Assembly (NCBI RefSeq): GCF_022430525.1 | Contig: NZ_CP092520.1 | Span: forward strand, 372,001 to 436,000 | Source of the DNA: Cetobacterium somerae | GTDB lineage: Bacteria > Fusobacteriota > Fusobacteriia > Fusobacteriales > Fusobacteriaceae | Length of the DNA stretch: 64,000 nucleotides | Direction of reading: 5' to 3' | In this document: positions 9,231-18,579 of the stretch, piece by piece | Layout of the letters: every line of letters starts with the position of its first letter | Numbering within the stretch: the first letter of the stretch is position 1 | Program-made: the position numbers and the translations under genes | Notes under the pieces: model-generated | Database searches by the model: none | Seen by the model: the letters and a program-made list of their open reading frames with translations, nothing else | Told to the model about the DNA's origin: nothing

Positions 9231-10547
9231 ATGTCACAAAATATCACTTTAGAAAATGGATGTGTCAAAAAATTATTCTTTAAGTTTGCTTTACCTAGTA
9301 TTTTAGGAATGTTAATTGTTTCGCTTCAAATTATGGTTGATGGTCTTTTTTTAAGTAAGGGCGTCGGAGCACAAGGACTAGCAGCTGTTAATCTGTCCAT
9401 GCCTCTTATTAATTTATTACTTAGTATTGCTCTTATGATTTGTATTGGTGGAGGAGTTATAGTTGGAATAGCTTCTGGAAATGGAAATGAAACCAGAGCC
9501 AAAGGACTTACAAGTTTAACTTTAGTTTTACTTTTAACCACGCTTCTTATAATATCTGTTCTTCTATTATCAAATTTTGAAACAGTTATAATGCTTTTAG
9601 GAGCTAATGATGAAACTTATGTTCTTGTAAAGAAATACTTAGCTATACTTATTCCAGGTTCTATATTCTTTAGTATGCCTATTTTTACTGAAACTTTTGT
9701 CAGAATAGCTGGTAAACCTAACCAAGTTTTTATTAGTGGTTCTGTTTGCTTTATTGCTAATGTTTTTCTAGATTATATATTTGTTTTAAAATTAGGTATG
9801 GGAATGGAAGGAGCTGCTATAGCATCATGTTTTGCAAATATGTTTGGAGCCTTAACTCTTTTTCATCATATGCGTTTCGGAAAAATAATATGTACATTAA
9901 AAGATATTAAAGAGATTTTTTACAATGGTAGTTCTGAAATGCTAACTGTTATTTCAAGTGCCATTACCATCTATATTTTCAATATTATTATAATGAAAAA
10001 TATTGGTGTCTTAGGTGTATCTGCACTAACTATTGTTTTTTATATTAATTCAATTGTCAACATATCTCTTTATGGTCTTTCTCAAGCTTTACAACCTATA
10101 ATTTCATATAATTTAGGCGCTAACAGAATTGATAAAATTAAAGATGTTCTCAAAGTTGCTTTAAAATCTGGAGCAGCAATTGGATTAACAACTTTCATTG
10201 GAATGCACCTATTTGGCGATAAAATAATCTATCTTTTTTCAAATGGAAATAAGGAACTAGCAGATTTAACTAACAAAGCCATATTTTTCTTTACATTTGC
10301 ATATTTATTATCATTTATTAATATAATATCTAGCAGTTTTCATACATCTATTGAAAAACCTTTTGAGTCAGCATTTATATCTTGTGGAAGATCAATTATA
10401 TTTGTATTAATTCCTCTTTTTATATTACCTGTATTCATAGGTGAGATTGGCATCTGGTTAGCTATTCCTATTGCTGAACTTATTTGTCTCGGTATTAGCA
10501 TTCCATTAATGAAAAAATCATTAAAAAAACTTCCTCTTTCTATTTAA
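9231..10547 (+). CDS. MATE-family multidrug exporter
   Basis: Na+ or H+-coupled inner-membrane exporter of cationic compounds, 438 residues with about 12 hydrophobic segments. N-terminal PSILGMLIVSLQIMVDGLFLSKGVG and YNLGANR segments are typical MATE. It is transcribed divergently from a MerR regulator with a long-spacer promoter, which implies drug-inducible expression. Its last codons form the left arm of a terminator shared with convergent comB (overlap of 8 bases). Confidence 0.92.
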   Translation: MSQNITLENGCVKKLFFKFALPSILGMLIVSLQIMVDGLFLSKGVGAQGLAAVNLSMPLINLLLSIALMICIGGGVIVGIASGNGNETRAKGLTSLTLVLLLTTLLIISVLLLSNFETVIMLLGANDETYVLVKKYLAILIPGSIFFSMPIFTETFVRIAGKPNQVFISGSVCFIANVFLDYIFVLKLGMGMEGAAIASCFANMFGALTLFHHMRFGKIICTLKDIKEIFYNGSSEMLTVISSAITIYIFNIIIMKNIGVLGVSALTIVFYINSIVNISLYGLSQALQPIISYNLGANRIDKIKDVLKVALKSGAAIGLTTFIGMHLFGDKIIYLFSNGNKELADLTNKAIFFFTFAYLLSFINIISSSFHTSIEKPFESAFISCGRSIIFVLIPLFILPVFIGEIGIWLAIPIAELICLGISIPLMKKSLKKLPLSI

Positions 10548-10558
10548 GAGGAAGTTTT
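10526..10558. terminator. Bidirectional terminator in the MATE/comB overlap
   Basis: 13-bp stem AAAACTTCCTCTT / AAGAGGAAGTTTT with a 7-base loop. It lies over the final codons of both convergent genes; the MATE stop codon TAA starts at the loop edge (10545-10547) and the comB stop is at 10540-10542. Confidence 0.9.
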
Positions 10559-11253
10559 ATTTTTCCATTTTCATATAATGGAGCAATATTAAAGATATCT
10601 ACCTTTATGCAATATTCTAAATCATCTTCATAACCGATAGATTTCAAATAACTATAGTGTTTACTTTCAGATAAAATTTCTTTTACACTTGAAGTTAGAT
10701 CTGCAATCTTTTTTAGTGCTAATCCTAAATCATTCATTTCTAATTTAATTTTTTCAGACATTTTCTTTATAATCATTCCAGCACATAAACTATCATCTAA
10801 TGAAAATTCATCATCTGTTCCTGCACAAAGAATAACAACATCCTTTTCACTTTCTAAAAGCTTTTCAGAAATAGCAGATATATTTAAATAGCAAGCTATA
10901 TATAAATTATCAGCGCTTAAAGCATTCTCTATAGCTCGTGTTCCATTACTTGTTGTCATGAAAATTTCTTTTTCTTGGATAGCTTCCTTAGTGAACTCTA
11001 GAGGAGAATTTCCAAATTTAAACCCTTCTATTTTAAGTCCTCTCCTCTCTCCTGCTAAAAATCCATCCTTTTTCGCCTTCCATTTCTCTTTCGCTTCATC
11101 TATCTCTTTAAAGGGATATATACAGCTAGCACCATTTTGTAAAGCCGTGACCATAACTGTTGTAGCTCTTAATACATCAATTACAACAACATTTTTTCCA
11201 TTAAACTCCTTTTTTAAGGCACATTTTGCTGATTCTAAAACCTCTACTCTCAT
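10540..11253 (-). CDS. comB: 2-phosphosulfolactate phosphatase family (ComB-like)
   Basis: Mg-dependent phosphatase family named for coenzyme M biosynthesis in methanogens and also common in bacteria that do not make coenzyme M. 237 residues. Seen: VVIDVLRATTVMVTAL, FLAGERRG, and TTSNGTRAI, all conserved ComB motifs. Start ATG 11253 follows AAGGAG. It overlaps the end of the convergent MATE gene. The true bacterial substrate is not known from sequence. Confidence 0.85.
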   Translation of the reverse strand: MRVEVLESAKCALKKEFNGKNVVVIDVLRATTVMVTALQNGASCIYPFKEIDEAKEKWKAKKDGFLAGERRGLKIEGFKFGNSPLEFTKEAIQEKEIFMTTSNGTRAIENALSADNLYIACYLNISAISEKLLESEKDVVILCAGTDDEFSLDDSLCAGMIIKKMSEKIKLEMNDLGLALKKIADLTSSVKEILSESKHYSYLKSIGYEDDLEYCIKVDIFNIAPLYENGKIKLPLK

Positions 11254-11357
11254 ATTTAATCATCTCCTTATTTTGTATTTTATAATATTTCTTTTGAAAT
11301 TTAAAGAATTATATGGTAATAATAGTAGCAATATAAAAATATATGCGGGGTGTTCTT

Positions 11358-12410
11358 ATGGGAAGAGATGGTTTCAAAATACAACTTATTCAAAAAAATA
11401 TAATTCATAATTATAATTATATTAAAAATTACACAAAAAAAGAAGTTATTGCAGTAGTTAAAGCGAATGCTTATGGCCATGGTTTAAAAGAGGTTGTTCC
11501 TATTTTAGTAAGTGGCGGGTGCAACTATTTTGCTGTTGCTAGAGAATCGGAAGCTCTTGAAATTCTTTCACTTAACATTCCTAATATTACTATTTTAATT
11601 TTTGAAACGGTTGAAGATTTTTCAATTTTAAAAAAATATAAAAATTTAGAAATGGTTATTAATAGCACTGACGAACTTTTAGAGCTAATTCAAGAAAAGA
11701 TCAACTTTTCTCAACTTCATTTAAAATTTGACTTTGGTTTTGCTCGAAATGGATTTATTCAAAATGATATTGATTCTATAAAAGATATTATAATAAAAAA
11801 TAATCTTCATTTTAAGGGGGCTATGACACATTTTTTTAGTTCTGATATTGATGAAACCATCGATATTCAAAATAAGTTTATTGAATCAATTAATTATATT
11901 GGAAATAATTATTTTGATATTATACATTCTCAAAATAGTGCTGCCACACTCTTAGGATTAGGAAATGGTTCTACACATGTTCGTTGTGGAATAAGTCTTC
12001 TAGGAATGCTAGATCCTGGAATTATAGATTACAATATTAAGCGTTCTTGGACTCTTTCTGGTCCTATATATAATATAAAGAATTTTTCAGATTTAGATTT
12101 TATTGGGTATGAACGTATAAAAAATATATTTATAAATAACTATTCAAAAGTTGGAAAAATAAAAATTGGTTATGGAGATGGATTTTCTAAAAGAAATACA
12201 AATATCTTGTGCCATATAAATAATAAAGAATACCCTATAGTTCACATTAGTATGGATACATCATTTGTTCTTATAGATGATTCTGTTAATTTAGGTGATT
12301 TTGTAGAAATTTATAAAGATTTCGATAAATGTAATGCTTTTTTAAAAATGGATCATTACGAATATACTACTCTTATAAACTCTAGAATTCCTAGATTTGT
12401 CGTTAAATAA
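11358..12410 (+). CDS. alr: Alanine racemase family protein
   Basis: PLP-dependent TIM-barrel racemase giving D-Ala for peptidoglycan. 350 residues from ATG 11358, preferred over ATG 11343 because GGGGTG precedes it. PLP lysine in VVKANAYGHG and the second catalytic-base region IGYGDGF are present. The usual RPGIxLYG segment reads RCGISLLG, so it is a somewhat divergent member and a Ser/Ala or other racemase activity is possible. It stands alone between divergent comB and the nitroreductase. Confidence 0.83.
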   Translation: MGRDGFKIQLIQKNIIHNYNYIKNYTKKEVIAVVKANAYGHGLKEVVPILVSGGCNYFAVARESEALEILSLNIPNITILIFETVEDFSILKKYKNLEMVINSTDELLELIQEKINFSQLHLKFDFGFARNGFIQNDIDSIKDIIIKNNLHFKGAMTHFFSSDIDETIDIQNKFIESINYIGNNYFDIIHSQNSAATLLGLGNGSTHVRCGISLLGMLDPGIIDYNIKRSWTLSGPIYNIKNFSDLDFIGYERIKNIFINNYSKVGKIKIGYGDGFSKRNTNILCHINNKEYPIVHISMDTSFVLIDDSVNLGDFVEIYKDFDKCNAFLKMDHYEYTTLINSRIPRFVVK

Positions 12411-12438
12411 TAAAAGATTTTCTCTTCAATCTCAGTAT

Positions 12439-12452
12439 ATATAGTTAAGTAT
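12439..12452 (+). promoter_or_regulatory. Possible MerR half-operator before the nitroreductase gene
   Basis: 14 bases (ATATAGTTAAGTAT) identical to 9148-9161 in the MerR/MATE promoter spacer, placed 20 bases before the nitroreductase start. A clear -35 was not found, so promoter geometry is uncertain. Inference: the nitroreductase may belong to the same MerR regulon. Confidence 0.4.
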
Positions 12453-12472
12453 CTTTGTGGAGGTGTATTAAT

Positions 12473-13084
12473 ATGAATTTTAAAGATGTTATTTCTAAAA
12501 GAAGAAGTGTTAATTTTTTTGATCCAAATAGAGAGCTTGACTTGAAACTTTTTGAAGATATTATAAATGAGGCTGTTCTTGCTCCATCAGCATTTAATCT
12601 TCAACCTTGGGAAATTATTGCTGTTCGTTCTACTGAAGCTAAAGAAAAACTTTTTACAGCTTGTAATCAACCTAAAATAAAAGAAGCTTCTATGACTTTA
12701 ATTTTAGTCGGAGATACTTTTGGATATGGTCGAGACAATCCTATGTGGAATATAAAAATTGATTTAGGATTAAAAGAGGAAAAAGTTGGACAGCTTATTA
12801 ATATGTGTGAAACTGTTTTATATCCTACAGAAGTTAAAAGAAACGCTATGGCTGTAAGAGATGTTTCTCTTTTAGCAATGTCAATTATGCTATGTGCAAA
12901 AGATCATGGTGTTGATACTCATCCAATGATTGGATTTAATGAAGATAAGGTAAAAGAACTTTTTAATATTGATGAAGATAAAACAGTAGTTATGCTTCTT
13001 TCAATAGGATATTTTGATGAAACTAAAACTTTAAATCCAAGAGAAAGAAGATTAAATTTCAATGAAATTTGTACAGTTGTATAA
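12473..13084 (+). CDS. Nitroreductase-family FMN oxidoreductase
   Basis: NAD(P)H-dependent FMN enzyme of the nitroreductase fold, 203 residues. N-terminal FMN-contact SKRRSVNFF and APSAFNLQPWEI segments and the C-terminal GYFDE region match the family. Start ATG 12473 is chosen for GGAGGTG seven bases upstream; a longer in-frame start at 12455 lacks one. The physiological substrate (quinone, nitroaromatic or flavin) cannot be read. Followed by a strong terminator. Confidence 0.9.
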   Translation: MNFKDVISKRRSVNFFDPNRELDLKLFEDIINEAVLAPSAFNLQPWEIIAVRSTEAKEKLFTACNQPKIKEASMTLILVGDTFGYGRDNPMWNIKIDLGLKEEKVGQLINMCETVLYPTEVKRNAMAVRDVSLLAMSIMLCAKDHGVDTHPMIGFNEDKVKELFNIDEDKTVVMLLSIGYFDETKTLNPRERRLNFNEICTVV

Positions 13085-13090
13085 AGTAAA

Positions 13091-13121
13091 AAACAAGCAA
13101 GTTTAAAATTCTTGCTTGTTT
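13091..13121. terminator. Bidirectional terminator, nitroreductase / malY-like
   Basis: 11-bp stem AAACAAGCAAG / CTTGCTTGTTT, 9-base loop, followed by T-runs on the plus strand and TTTTACTTT on the minus strand. It separates two convergent genes. Confidence 0.9.
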
Positions 13122-13130
13122 TTTTATTAA

Positions 13131-14315
13131 CTAATTTTTTAATGCTTTTTCTAGTCTTTTCAATGCTTCTTCTAAAATCGATTTGTGACATGCAAAATTT
13201 AGTCTTATAAATCCTTTTCCTTCATTTCCAAATATCTCTCCACCATCAATAACAATCTTAGCTTCTTTTTCTAATTTATTTTTTAATTCTTCCTCACCTA
13301 AATTTAACTCTCTAAAATCTATCCAAGCTAAATATGTTCCTTCTATTGGTAAACATTTTACTTTTGGTAGATTCTCTTCTAAATATTTTTTTAGAAATAA
13401 ATAGTTCTCTTCAAGATATTTCAATAAACTATTTAACCAATTCTCACCTGCTTTCGAATAACAACTTTTAACTCCAATTGCTCCAAAAATATTTGGTACC
13501 GGCTTAGCAGCCACTTTAAACATTTCATTTATAAATTTTTCTCTTAAATTATTATTAGGTATTATTATATTTGATGCTTTTAAACCTGCTAAATTAAATG
13601 TTTTACTTATTGATGTACAAACAACTAAATAGTCATAAATTTTCTTATTTAAAATTCCCATTGATGTAAATTTATTATTAAATAGTATTAAATCACTATG
13701 TATCTCATCTGAAACTACTATTTTTTTATATTTTAAACACAACTCTACAATATTATTTAATTCATTTTCATTCCAAACTCTTCCGACTGGATTATGAGGA
13801 TTGCATAAAATTAACATTTTATTTTTTGAGTCTTTCAATTTTTCTTCTAAATCTTTAAAATCTATTTCATATCTATCCTGAATCAATTTTAATGGATTAT
13901 TTACCACTTTTCTATTGTTTAACTCTACAGATCCTTTGAACGGTGGATATACTGGATTTTGAACTATTACTCCATCTCCAGGTTCAGTGAATGCTTGAAT
14001 TGCATAACATAAGGCAGGAACGACTCCACTTGTTGGAACTATCCAAGATTTTTCTATATCCCAATTATTCTTATTTTTCAACCAAAATATAACACTATTA
14101 TAGTAATCGTCACCAACTGTATTATAACCAAATACACCATGATTAACTCTTTCCAACAAAGCTTTTTCTACGAAATCTGGAGCTTTAAAATCCATATCTG
14201 CAACCCACATAGGAATACTATTCTCATCTACATAAGAAGCCATTTCAAGCATACCTTCTAAACTCCATTTTCTTGAATCTGAACCTTTTCTTTCAACATA
14301 ATTATTAAAGCTCAT
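13131..14315 (-). CDS. MalY/PatB-type aminotransferase, probable cystathionine beta-lyase
   Basis: Fold-type I PLP enzyme, 394 residues. PLP lysine K238 in SISKTFNLAGLK, substrate-Asp/Tyr regions CNPHNPVGR and SDEIHSDL, and N-terminal WVADMDF are the MalY/PatB signature. Members cleave cystathionine or cysteine conjugates by C-S lysis. Start ATG 14315 with GGGAGTGG upstream; a further upstream GTG in frame is less likely. Co-directional with the acetyltransferase 20 bases upstream. Confidence 0.9.
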   Translation of the reverse strand: MSFNNYVERKGSDSRKWSLEGMLEMASYVDENSIPMWVADMDFKAPDFVEKALLERVNHGVFGYNTVGDDYYNSVIFWLKNKNNWDIEKSWIVPTSGVVPALCYAIQAFTEPGDGVIVQNPVYPPFKGSVELNNRKVVNNPLKLIQDRYEIDFKDLEEKLKDSKNKMLILCNPHNPVGRVWNENELNNIVELCLKYKKIVVSDEIHSDLILFNNKFTSMGILNKKIYDYLVVCTSISKTFNLAGLKASNIIIPNNNLREKFINEMFKVAAKPVPNIFGAIGVKSCYSKAGENWLNSLLKYLEENYLFLKKYLEENLPKVKCLPIEGTYLAWIDFRELNLGEEELKNKLEKEAKIVIDGGEIFGNEGKGFIRLNFACHKSILEEALKRLEKALKN

Positions 14316-14334
14316 AATCTCCACTCCCTTTTAC

Positions 14335-14910
14335 CTAATTTATTCCAAATTCTTTAGGATATTCAACTGTACCTTTTACATTACTTAGAGCTCCTGGATA
14401 TAATTCAATTGCCATAAAGTTCTCATCTGGTACTTCTATAGGACATTTTATTCCCCATTTTGAAGCTGGTTCATAACCAAATTTTTTATAGTAATCTGCA
14501 TGACCTAAAACAACAATTCCTTTATATCCTAACTCTTTAGCTATTTTATGACCTTTTTCTACCAAGCTTTTACCAATACCCTTTTTTTGAAATCTTGGTA
14601 ATACTGCTAATGGAGCTAAAGTTAACAATGTATCATTTCCTACCTTAACTTTTGTAAAAAGAATATAACCTACTATCATACCTTTAAATTTTGCTGTCAA
14701 TGATAAATCTTTTATAAAAGCATCGCTTTTTAATAATTCCCTCACTAACTTATGTTCATTATGATCTGAAAATTTTTCTCTTATAAAAGCCTTTTGTACT
14801 ACCTCACAAACAAAATCTTCTTCTGTCATTTTTTTATATTTTTTTCTTTGAAAAATATAAACAACTAAACTTCCTAAAATAAAAAATATAATTCCTAATA
14901 TTACGTTCAT
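14335..14910 (-). CDS. Membrane-anchored GNAT acetyltransferase
   Basis: 191 residues: one N-terminal hydrophobic helix (about residues 2-20) followed by a basic stretch and a YhbS-like GNAT domain with acetyl-CoA loop RFQKKGIGKSLVEKG. The C-terminal HADYYKKFGYEPA motif is typical of YhbS. The membrane anchor is unusual for this family. The acetyl acceptor is unknown. Start ATG 14910 follows GGAGGGGG. Confidence 0.85.
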   Translation of the reverse strand: MNVILGIIFFILGSLVVYIFQRKKYKKMTEEDFVCEVVQKAFIREKFSDHNEHKLVRELLKSDAFIKDLSLTAKFKGMIVGYILFTKVKVGNDTLLTLAPLAVLPRFQKKGIGKSLVEKGHKIAKELGYKGIVVLGHADYYKKFGYEPASKWGIKCPIEVPDENFMAIELYPGALSNVKGTVEYPKEFGIN

Positions 14911-14985
14911 ATTCCCCCTCCTTAAATTTTATACTTATATATACAATAATAACAAATAGAAATCCTTTTTCCAAGTTGTTTTTAA

Positions 14986-15014
14986 TTTACATTTTTTTCT
15001 TTAGCTGCTATACT
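14986..15014 (+). promoter_or_regulatory. Promoter of nicotinamidase gene
   Basis: -35 TTTACA (14986-14991), 17-base spacer, -10 TATACT (15009-15014). The predicted start is about 20 bases before the TTG start codon. Confidence 0.65.
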
Positions 15015-15043
15015 GTGAAAAATGAATTTTTAGGAGGTTTATT

Positions 15044-15661
15044 TTGAAAGCTTTGATTGTTGTTGATGTTCAAAATGATTTTTGTGAAGGTGGGGCTTTA
15101 GCAGTTAAAGATGCTCATGAAATTATCCCTATTGTTAATAAAGTTATTGATTTTTTTAATAAAAATCAATATTTCGTTGTAGCTACAAAAGATTGGCACC
15201 CAGCTAATCATAAAAGTTTTGCAAAAAATTCTAATGGAACTATCGGAGAAATTGGTATTTTAAATAATCTCCCACAAGTTTGGTGGCCTGAACATTGTGT
15301 TGAAAATACTTATGGCTCTAACTTCCATCCAAATCTTAAAGAAATTAAACATATTATTTATAAAGGAACTAATTTTGAAATTGACTCTTATAGTGGTTTT
15401 TTTGATAATGGAAAATTAAAAAGCACTGAACTGTTATCTCTTTTAGAAAACAATCAAATTTCAGAAATTTTTGTTTTAGGCCTAGCTACAGACTACTGTG
15501 TTAAACATACAGTTTTAGATGCTCTTGATTTAGGTTTTAAAGTTAATGTTATAGAAGATGGTTGTAAAGGTGTTAATCTATCTTTTAACGATTCTAATAA
15601 TGCTCTCAAAGAGATGAAGGAAAAGGGTGCAAAAATAATAAAAAGTGACGATTTAAATTAA
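15044..15661 (+). CDS. pncA: Nicotinamidase / pyrazinamidase
   Basis: Hydrolyses nicotinamide to nicotinate for NAD salvage. 205 residues. Catalytic triad visible as D8, K107 and C152 (GLATDYCVKHT); metal ligands D50, H52 and H84. Start codon is TTG 15044, chosen because AGGAGG lies six bases upstream and the reading begins exactly at the family N-terminus. Ends in a terminator shared with the convergent sirohaem reductase gene. Confidence 0.95.
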   Translation: MKALIVVDVQNDFCEGGALAVKDAHEIIPIVNKVIDFFNKNQYFVVATKDWHPANHKSFAKNSNGTIGEIGILNNLPQVWWPEHCVENTYGSNFHPNLKEIKHIIYKGTNFEIDSYSGFFDNGKLKSTELLSLLENNQISEIFVLGLATDYCVKHTVLDALDLGFKVNVIEDGCKGVNLSFNDSNNALKEMKEKGAKIIKSDDLN

Positions 15662-15673
15662 TCGTCACTTTTT
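15640..15673. terminator. Bidirectional terminator, pncA / sirohaem reductase
   Basis: 13-bp stem AAAAAGTGACGAT / ATCGTCACTTTTT with an A/T-only loop containing the pncA stop codon. T-runs follow on both strands. Confidence 0.88.
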
Positions 15674-15676
15674 TAT

Positions 15677-17299
15677 TTAAAATTCTTCTAATCTTCTTTC
15701 ATACATATAATTACTAAAAGTAATATCATAAACTTGTAATATTTCTAAATAATCTCTAAACAAAGATTTTACCAAAATTGGTATTTCATCTATTGGTAAA
15801 ATTAAATTTGGTATTTCAAATGCTAATGATTGAATTGAATCAGTCAATATTCCTCCCATATAAACTTGCATACAATCAGTTAATTTATCATTTATTTTCT
15901 TTTTTAATCCAATAAATCCTAAAGGTGCTACCGGTACTCCTGCACATGAGCTTGGACATCCTGAAATTCTTATATTTTTAGCTTCTTTAAATATAATTTT
16001 TCTATACTGAGGAAACTCTTTTGCTAATTGATCTAATTCATCTCCTATTGCGTCTGCTATACTTTGAGAATCTTGGACTCCTATCATACATACTTTTGCA
16101 CCGACACATGCTCTAATTTGTCCTCTTATCGAAATAGTTTCTGTTACTATCTCTGGAATTGCTTCACTTAGATATTTGTATATATAAGGAATTGCTGATT
16201 TATGAACCAATGGAATAACTAGGTTTTGATTAATAGTAGCCCTTATAGTTGGAGTATTTATATCCTTCATTAATATATATAACTTTTCTATATCTTTTGC
16301 AGTTAAATCACCATTTTTTACATATAGCACAAGAGACACTACATCTTTAAATTTAGTTTCTTTAGTACAAATGTCCTTCCATAAATTAAATGTCTCTGAA
16401 TTCTCAATTTCATCAAATTGTTTTAACTCTCTTACTTTTTTTTCATAATCTATTTTAGGTATCTTTCCATTAACTATAGTTTCTTTTCCAAAGTAATCTA
16501 AATATAATTTTTTAAAACCTTCAAATCCCATTTTTTCAACTAAGAATCTCAGCCTTGCTTGCATTCTGTTTACTCTGTCTCCACGATCATAAAATAAATC
16601 TATTAAAGCTTTAACTGCTCTTAGTAAATCTGTCTCAGGTAAAAATTCTATTAAAACATGTCCAATTTTACTACCTCTTCCCATTCCACCACCGCAGTAA
16701 ACTTTAAAACCTTTTTCACCATTTATCTCTTTTGCAACAAATCCCATATCTTGAACAGCCATAACAAACTCATCGTCTAAAGAGTTTGAAAACCCTATTT
16801 TTAACTTTCTTCCAAAATCAAAAGCTTTATCCATAAAAAATACTTCATTTTCAACCATTCTTGCATATGGCATTACGTCAAATATATTTCTTTTATCAAC
16901 TCCTGTGTATGTAGAAACTAAGATACTTCTAAATGTGTTTCCACCTCCACCTCTAAAATACATCTCTTTTGAATTGCATTGCTCTATTGTGTCTTTCACT
17001 CTTTCAAATTCAACTTCATGAAGTTGATAATTCTGTCTTGTTGAAAGGTGTAAATATGGAATTTCTTCTTTTTCCATTATGCTAGCCAAAGATTTAAATT
17101 TTTCTATTGAAAGCTCTCCTCCAACAGCTTTTAGTCTCAACATCATTTTTTTACCCTTTTGCTCATAAATTCCAAATTTTGATCCTCTTTTTTTTAAATC
17201 TGCTGATTTCAAATTATTATTTGAATATTCTGTTATTCCCTCTTGAAGCTCTAAATATTCTTTTTCAATATCTTTTAATTTTTCTTCAATTCTTTCCAT
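15677..17299 (-). CDS. Sirohaem/4Fe-4S nitrite or sulfite reductase
   Basis: Cytoplasmic six-electron reductase with a coupled sirohaem and [4Fe-4S] centre. 540 residues, with the two-fold repeat of ferredoxin-like and sirohaem-binding halves. Cluster ligands are CX5C at C398/C404 and CX3C at C448/C452 (SGCPSSCAG). The N-terminal half has the substrate-side STRQNYQLH segment. Start ATG 17299 is supported by AGGT upstream and a family-like N-terminus; 16 codons of open frame precede it. Whether nitrite or sulfite is the substrate cannot be decided here. Confidence 0.88.
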   Translation of the reverse strand: MERIEEKLKDIEKEYLELQEGITEYSNNNLKSADLKKRGSKFGIYEQKGKKMMLRLKAVGGELSIEKFKSLASIMEKEEIPYLHLSTRQNYQLHEVEFERVKDTIEQCNSKEMYFRGGGGNTFRSILVSTYTGVDKRNIFDVMPYARMVENEVFFMDKAFDFGRKLKIGFSNSLDDEFVMAVQDMGFVAKEINGEKGFKVYCGGGMGRGSKIGHVLIEFLPETDLLRAVKALIDLFYDRGDRVNRMQARLRFLVEKMGFEGFKKLYLDYFGKETIVNGKIPKIDYEKKVRELKQFDEIENSETFNLWKDICTKETKFKDVVSLVLYVKNGDLTAKDIEKLYILMKDINTPTIRATINQNLVIPLVHKSAIPYIYKYLSEAIPEIVTETISIRGQIRACVGAKVCMIGVQDSQSIADAIGDELDQLAKEFPQYRKIIFKEAKNIRISGCPSSCAGVPVAPLGFIGLKKKINDKLTDCMQVYMGGILTDSIQSLAFEIPNLILPIDEIPILVKSLFRDYLEILQVYDITFSNYMYERRLEEF

Positions 17300-17402
17300 A
17301 ATAATACCTCTTTTCAAAAATTTATTAATATTATTTATCTTCAACATATCTTTATTTTTCCTTTTAATAAATTTTTAATTTATTTTTTATAAAAAATAAA
17401 GT

Positions 17403-17431
17403 TTGACTTTAAAGAAAAAGTGTTGTATATT
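17403..17431 (+). promoter_or_regulatory. Promoter of the D-threonine-aldolase-like gene
   Basis: -35 TTGACT (17403-17408), 17-base spacer, -10 TATATT (17426-17431). The start codon is 30 bases downstream, with GGAGG in between. Confidence 0.75.
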
Positions 17432-17460
17432 TTATTAGAATTTAAATTGGAGGTTTATAT

Positions 17461-18579
17461 ATGAACAAAAAAAATATATCATCATTAACTACACCAAGTT
17501 TTTTAGTTAATTTAGATGCATTAGAAAATAATATAAAAAAATATCAAAATTTAGCTGATGAAAATCTTGTAGAATTATTCCCTATGCTAAAAACTCATAA
17601 AAGTAGCGAAATTACTAAAATGCAAATTGAGGCTGGGGCTAAAGGTGTTTTAGTTGGAACTTTAGATGAGGCTGAATCTGTTGTAAAAAAAAGTGGAGTA
17701 ACTAAAGTTATGCTTGCCTATCCTGTTATTGGAGATAGTAACTTAGATAGAATAATTGCTCTTAGTGCACAATGTGAATTATTTGTTGCTTTTGACAATG
17801 AAATTCCTGCAATTGAACTTTCAAAAAAATTAGGTAAAAATACAATTAATTATCAAATTATAATAAATAGTGGTTTAAATAGATTTGGAGTGTCACCTGA
17901 AGAAAGTGTTAATTTATATAATTCATTACAAAAATATCCTAACCTTGTTTTCAAAGGTATTTCTACTCATACTGGTCAAGTATATGGTTTTTCAAAAAAT
18001 CATGTTAATGAAATCACAGAAAAAGAGATTAATGTAATGACTTTAGCTAAAAATCTTTTAGTTGAAAATGGTGCTATTGTTGAATTTGTTGCTACTGGAA
18101 CTACTCCAACTTTTGAAAATGCCATAAAATCTAAAGAAATAACAGTTTCTAGACCTGGAAACTATGTCTTCTTTGATGCTATTCAAATAGCTTTAGGTGC
18201 TGCAGAAGAAAACGATTGTGCTTTAACTGTTTTAGCAACTGTGGTTTCTCATCCATCTGAAGATTTATTTATTCTTGATTGTGGTAGTAAATGTTTAGGA
18301 CTTGATCAAGGAGCACACGGAAACTCTTTAACAAAAGGATTTGGAATTGTTAAAAATCATCCTGAACTTACTGTTATTGGATTATCTGAGGAAGTGGCAA
18401 AAGTAAAAAAAGAGGGCCCTTCGGCCCTAAAAATTGGTGATAAAATTGAAATTATCCCTAACCATTCATGTTCAGCAGCTAATATGACAAACTACTTAAT
18501 AGGTCATAGAGCCGGAACTATTGAAAAAATTATTGAGGTTGATATTAGAGGAAATTCTAGAAAAATTTCTCTTGACTAA
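17461..18579 (+). CDS. D-threonine aldolase / D-serine dehydratase-like PLP enzyme
   Basis: Fold-type III (alanine-racemase-like barrel) PLP enzyme, 372 residues. PLP lysine K44 in MLKTHKSSE, and a C-terminal metal site NHSCSAAN with H335 and C337, as in metal-activated D-threonine aldolase and DSD1-type D-serine dehydratase. This metal motif excludes true alanine racemase. Probable role in D-amino-acid or 3-hydroxy-amino-acid catabolism. It converges on pyrG with a 4-base overlap. Confidence 0.83.
   Translation: MNKKNISSLTTPSFLVNLDALENNIKKYQNLADENLVELFPMLKTHKSSEITKMQIEAGAKGVLVGTLDEAESVVKKSGVTKVMLAYPVIGDSNLDRIIALSAQCELFVAFDNEIPAIELSKKLGKNTINYQIIINSGLNRFGVSPEESVNLYNSLQKYPNLVFKGISTHTGQVYGFSKNHVNEITEKEINVMTLAKNLLVENGAIVEFVATGTTPTFENAIKSKEITVSRPGNYVFFDAIQIALGAAEENDCALTVLATVVSHPSEDLFILDCGSKCLGLDQGAHGNSLTKGFGIVKNHPELTVIGLSEEVAKVKKEGPSALKIGDKIEIIPNHSCSAANMTNYLIGHRAGTIEKIIEVDIRGNSRKISLD

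Noticed and set aside
10958-11410. 150-codon plus-strand frame across comB and the alr start
   Set aside because: Antisense to comB for most of its length; lacks a ribosome binding site.
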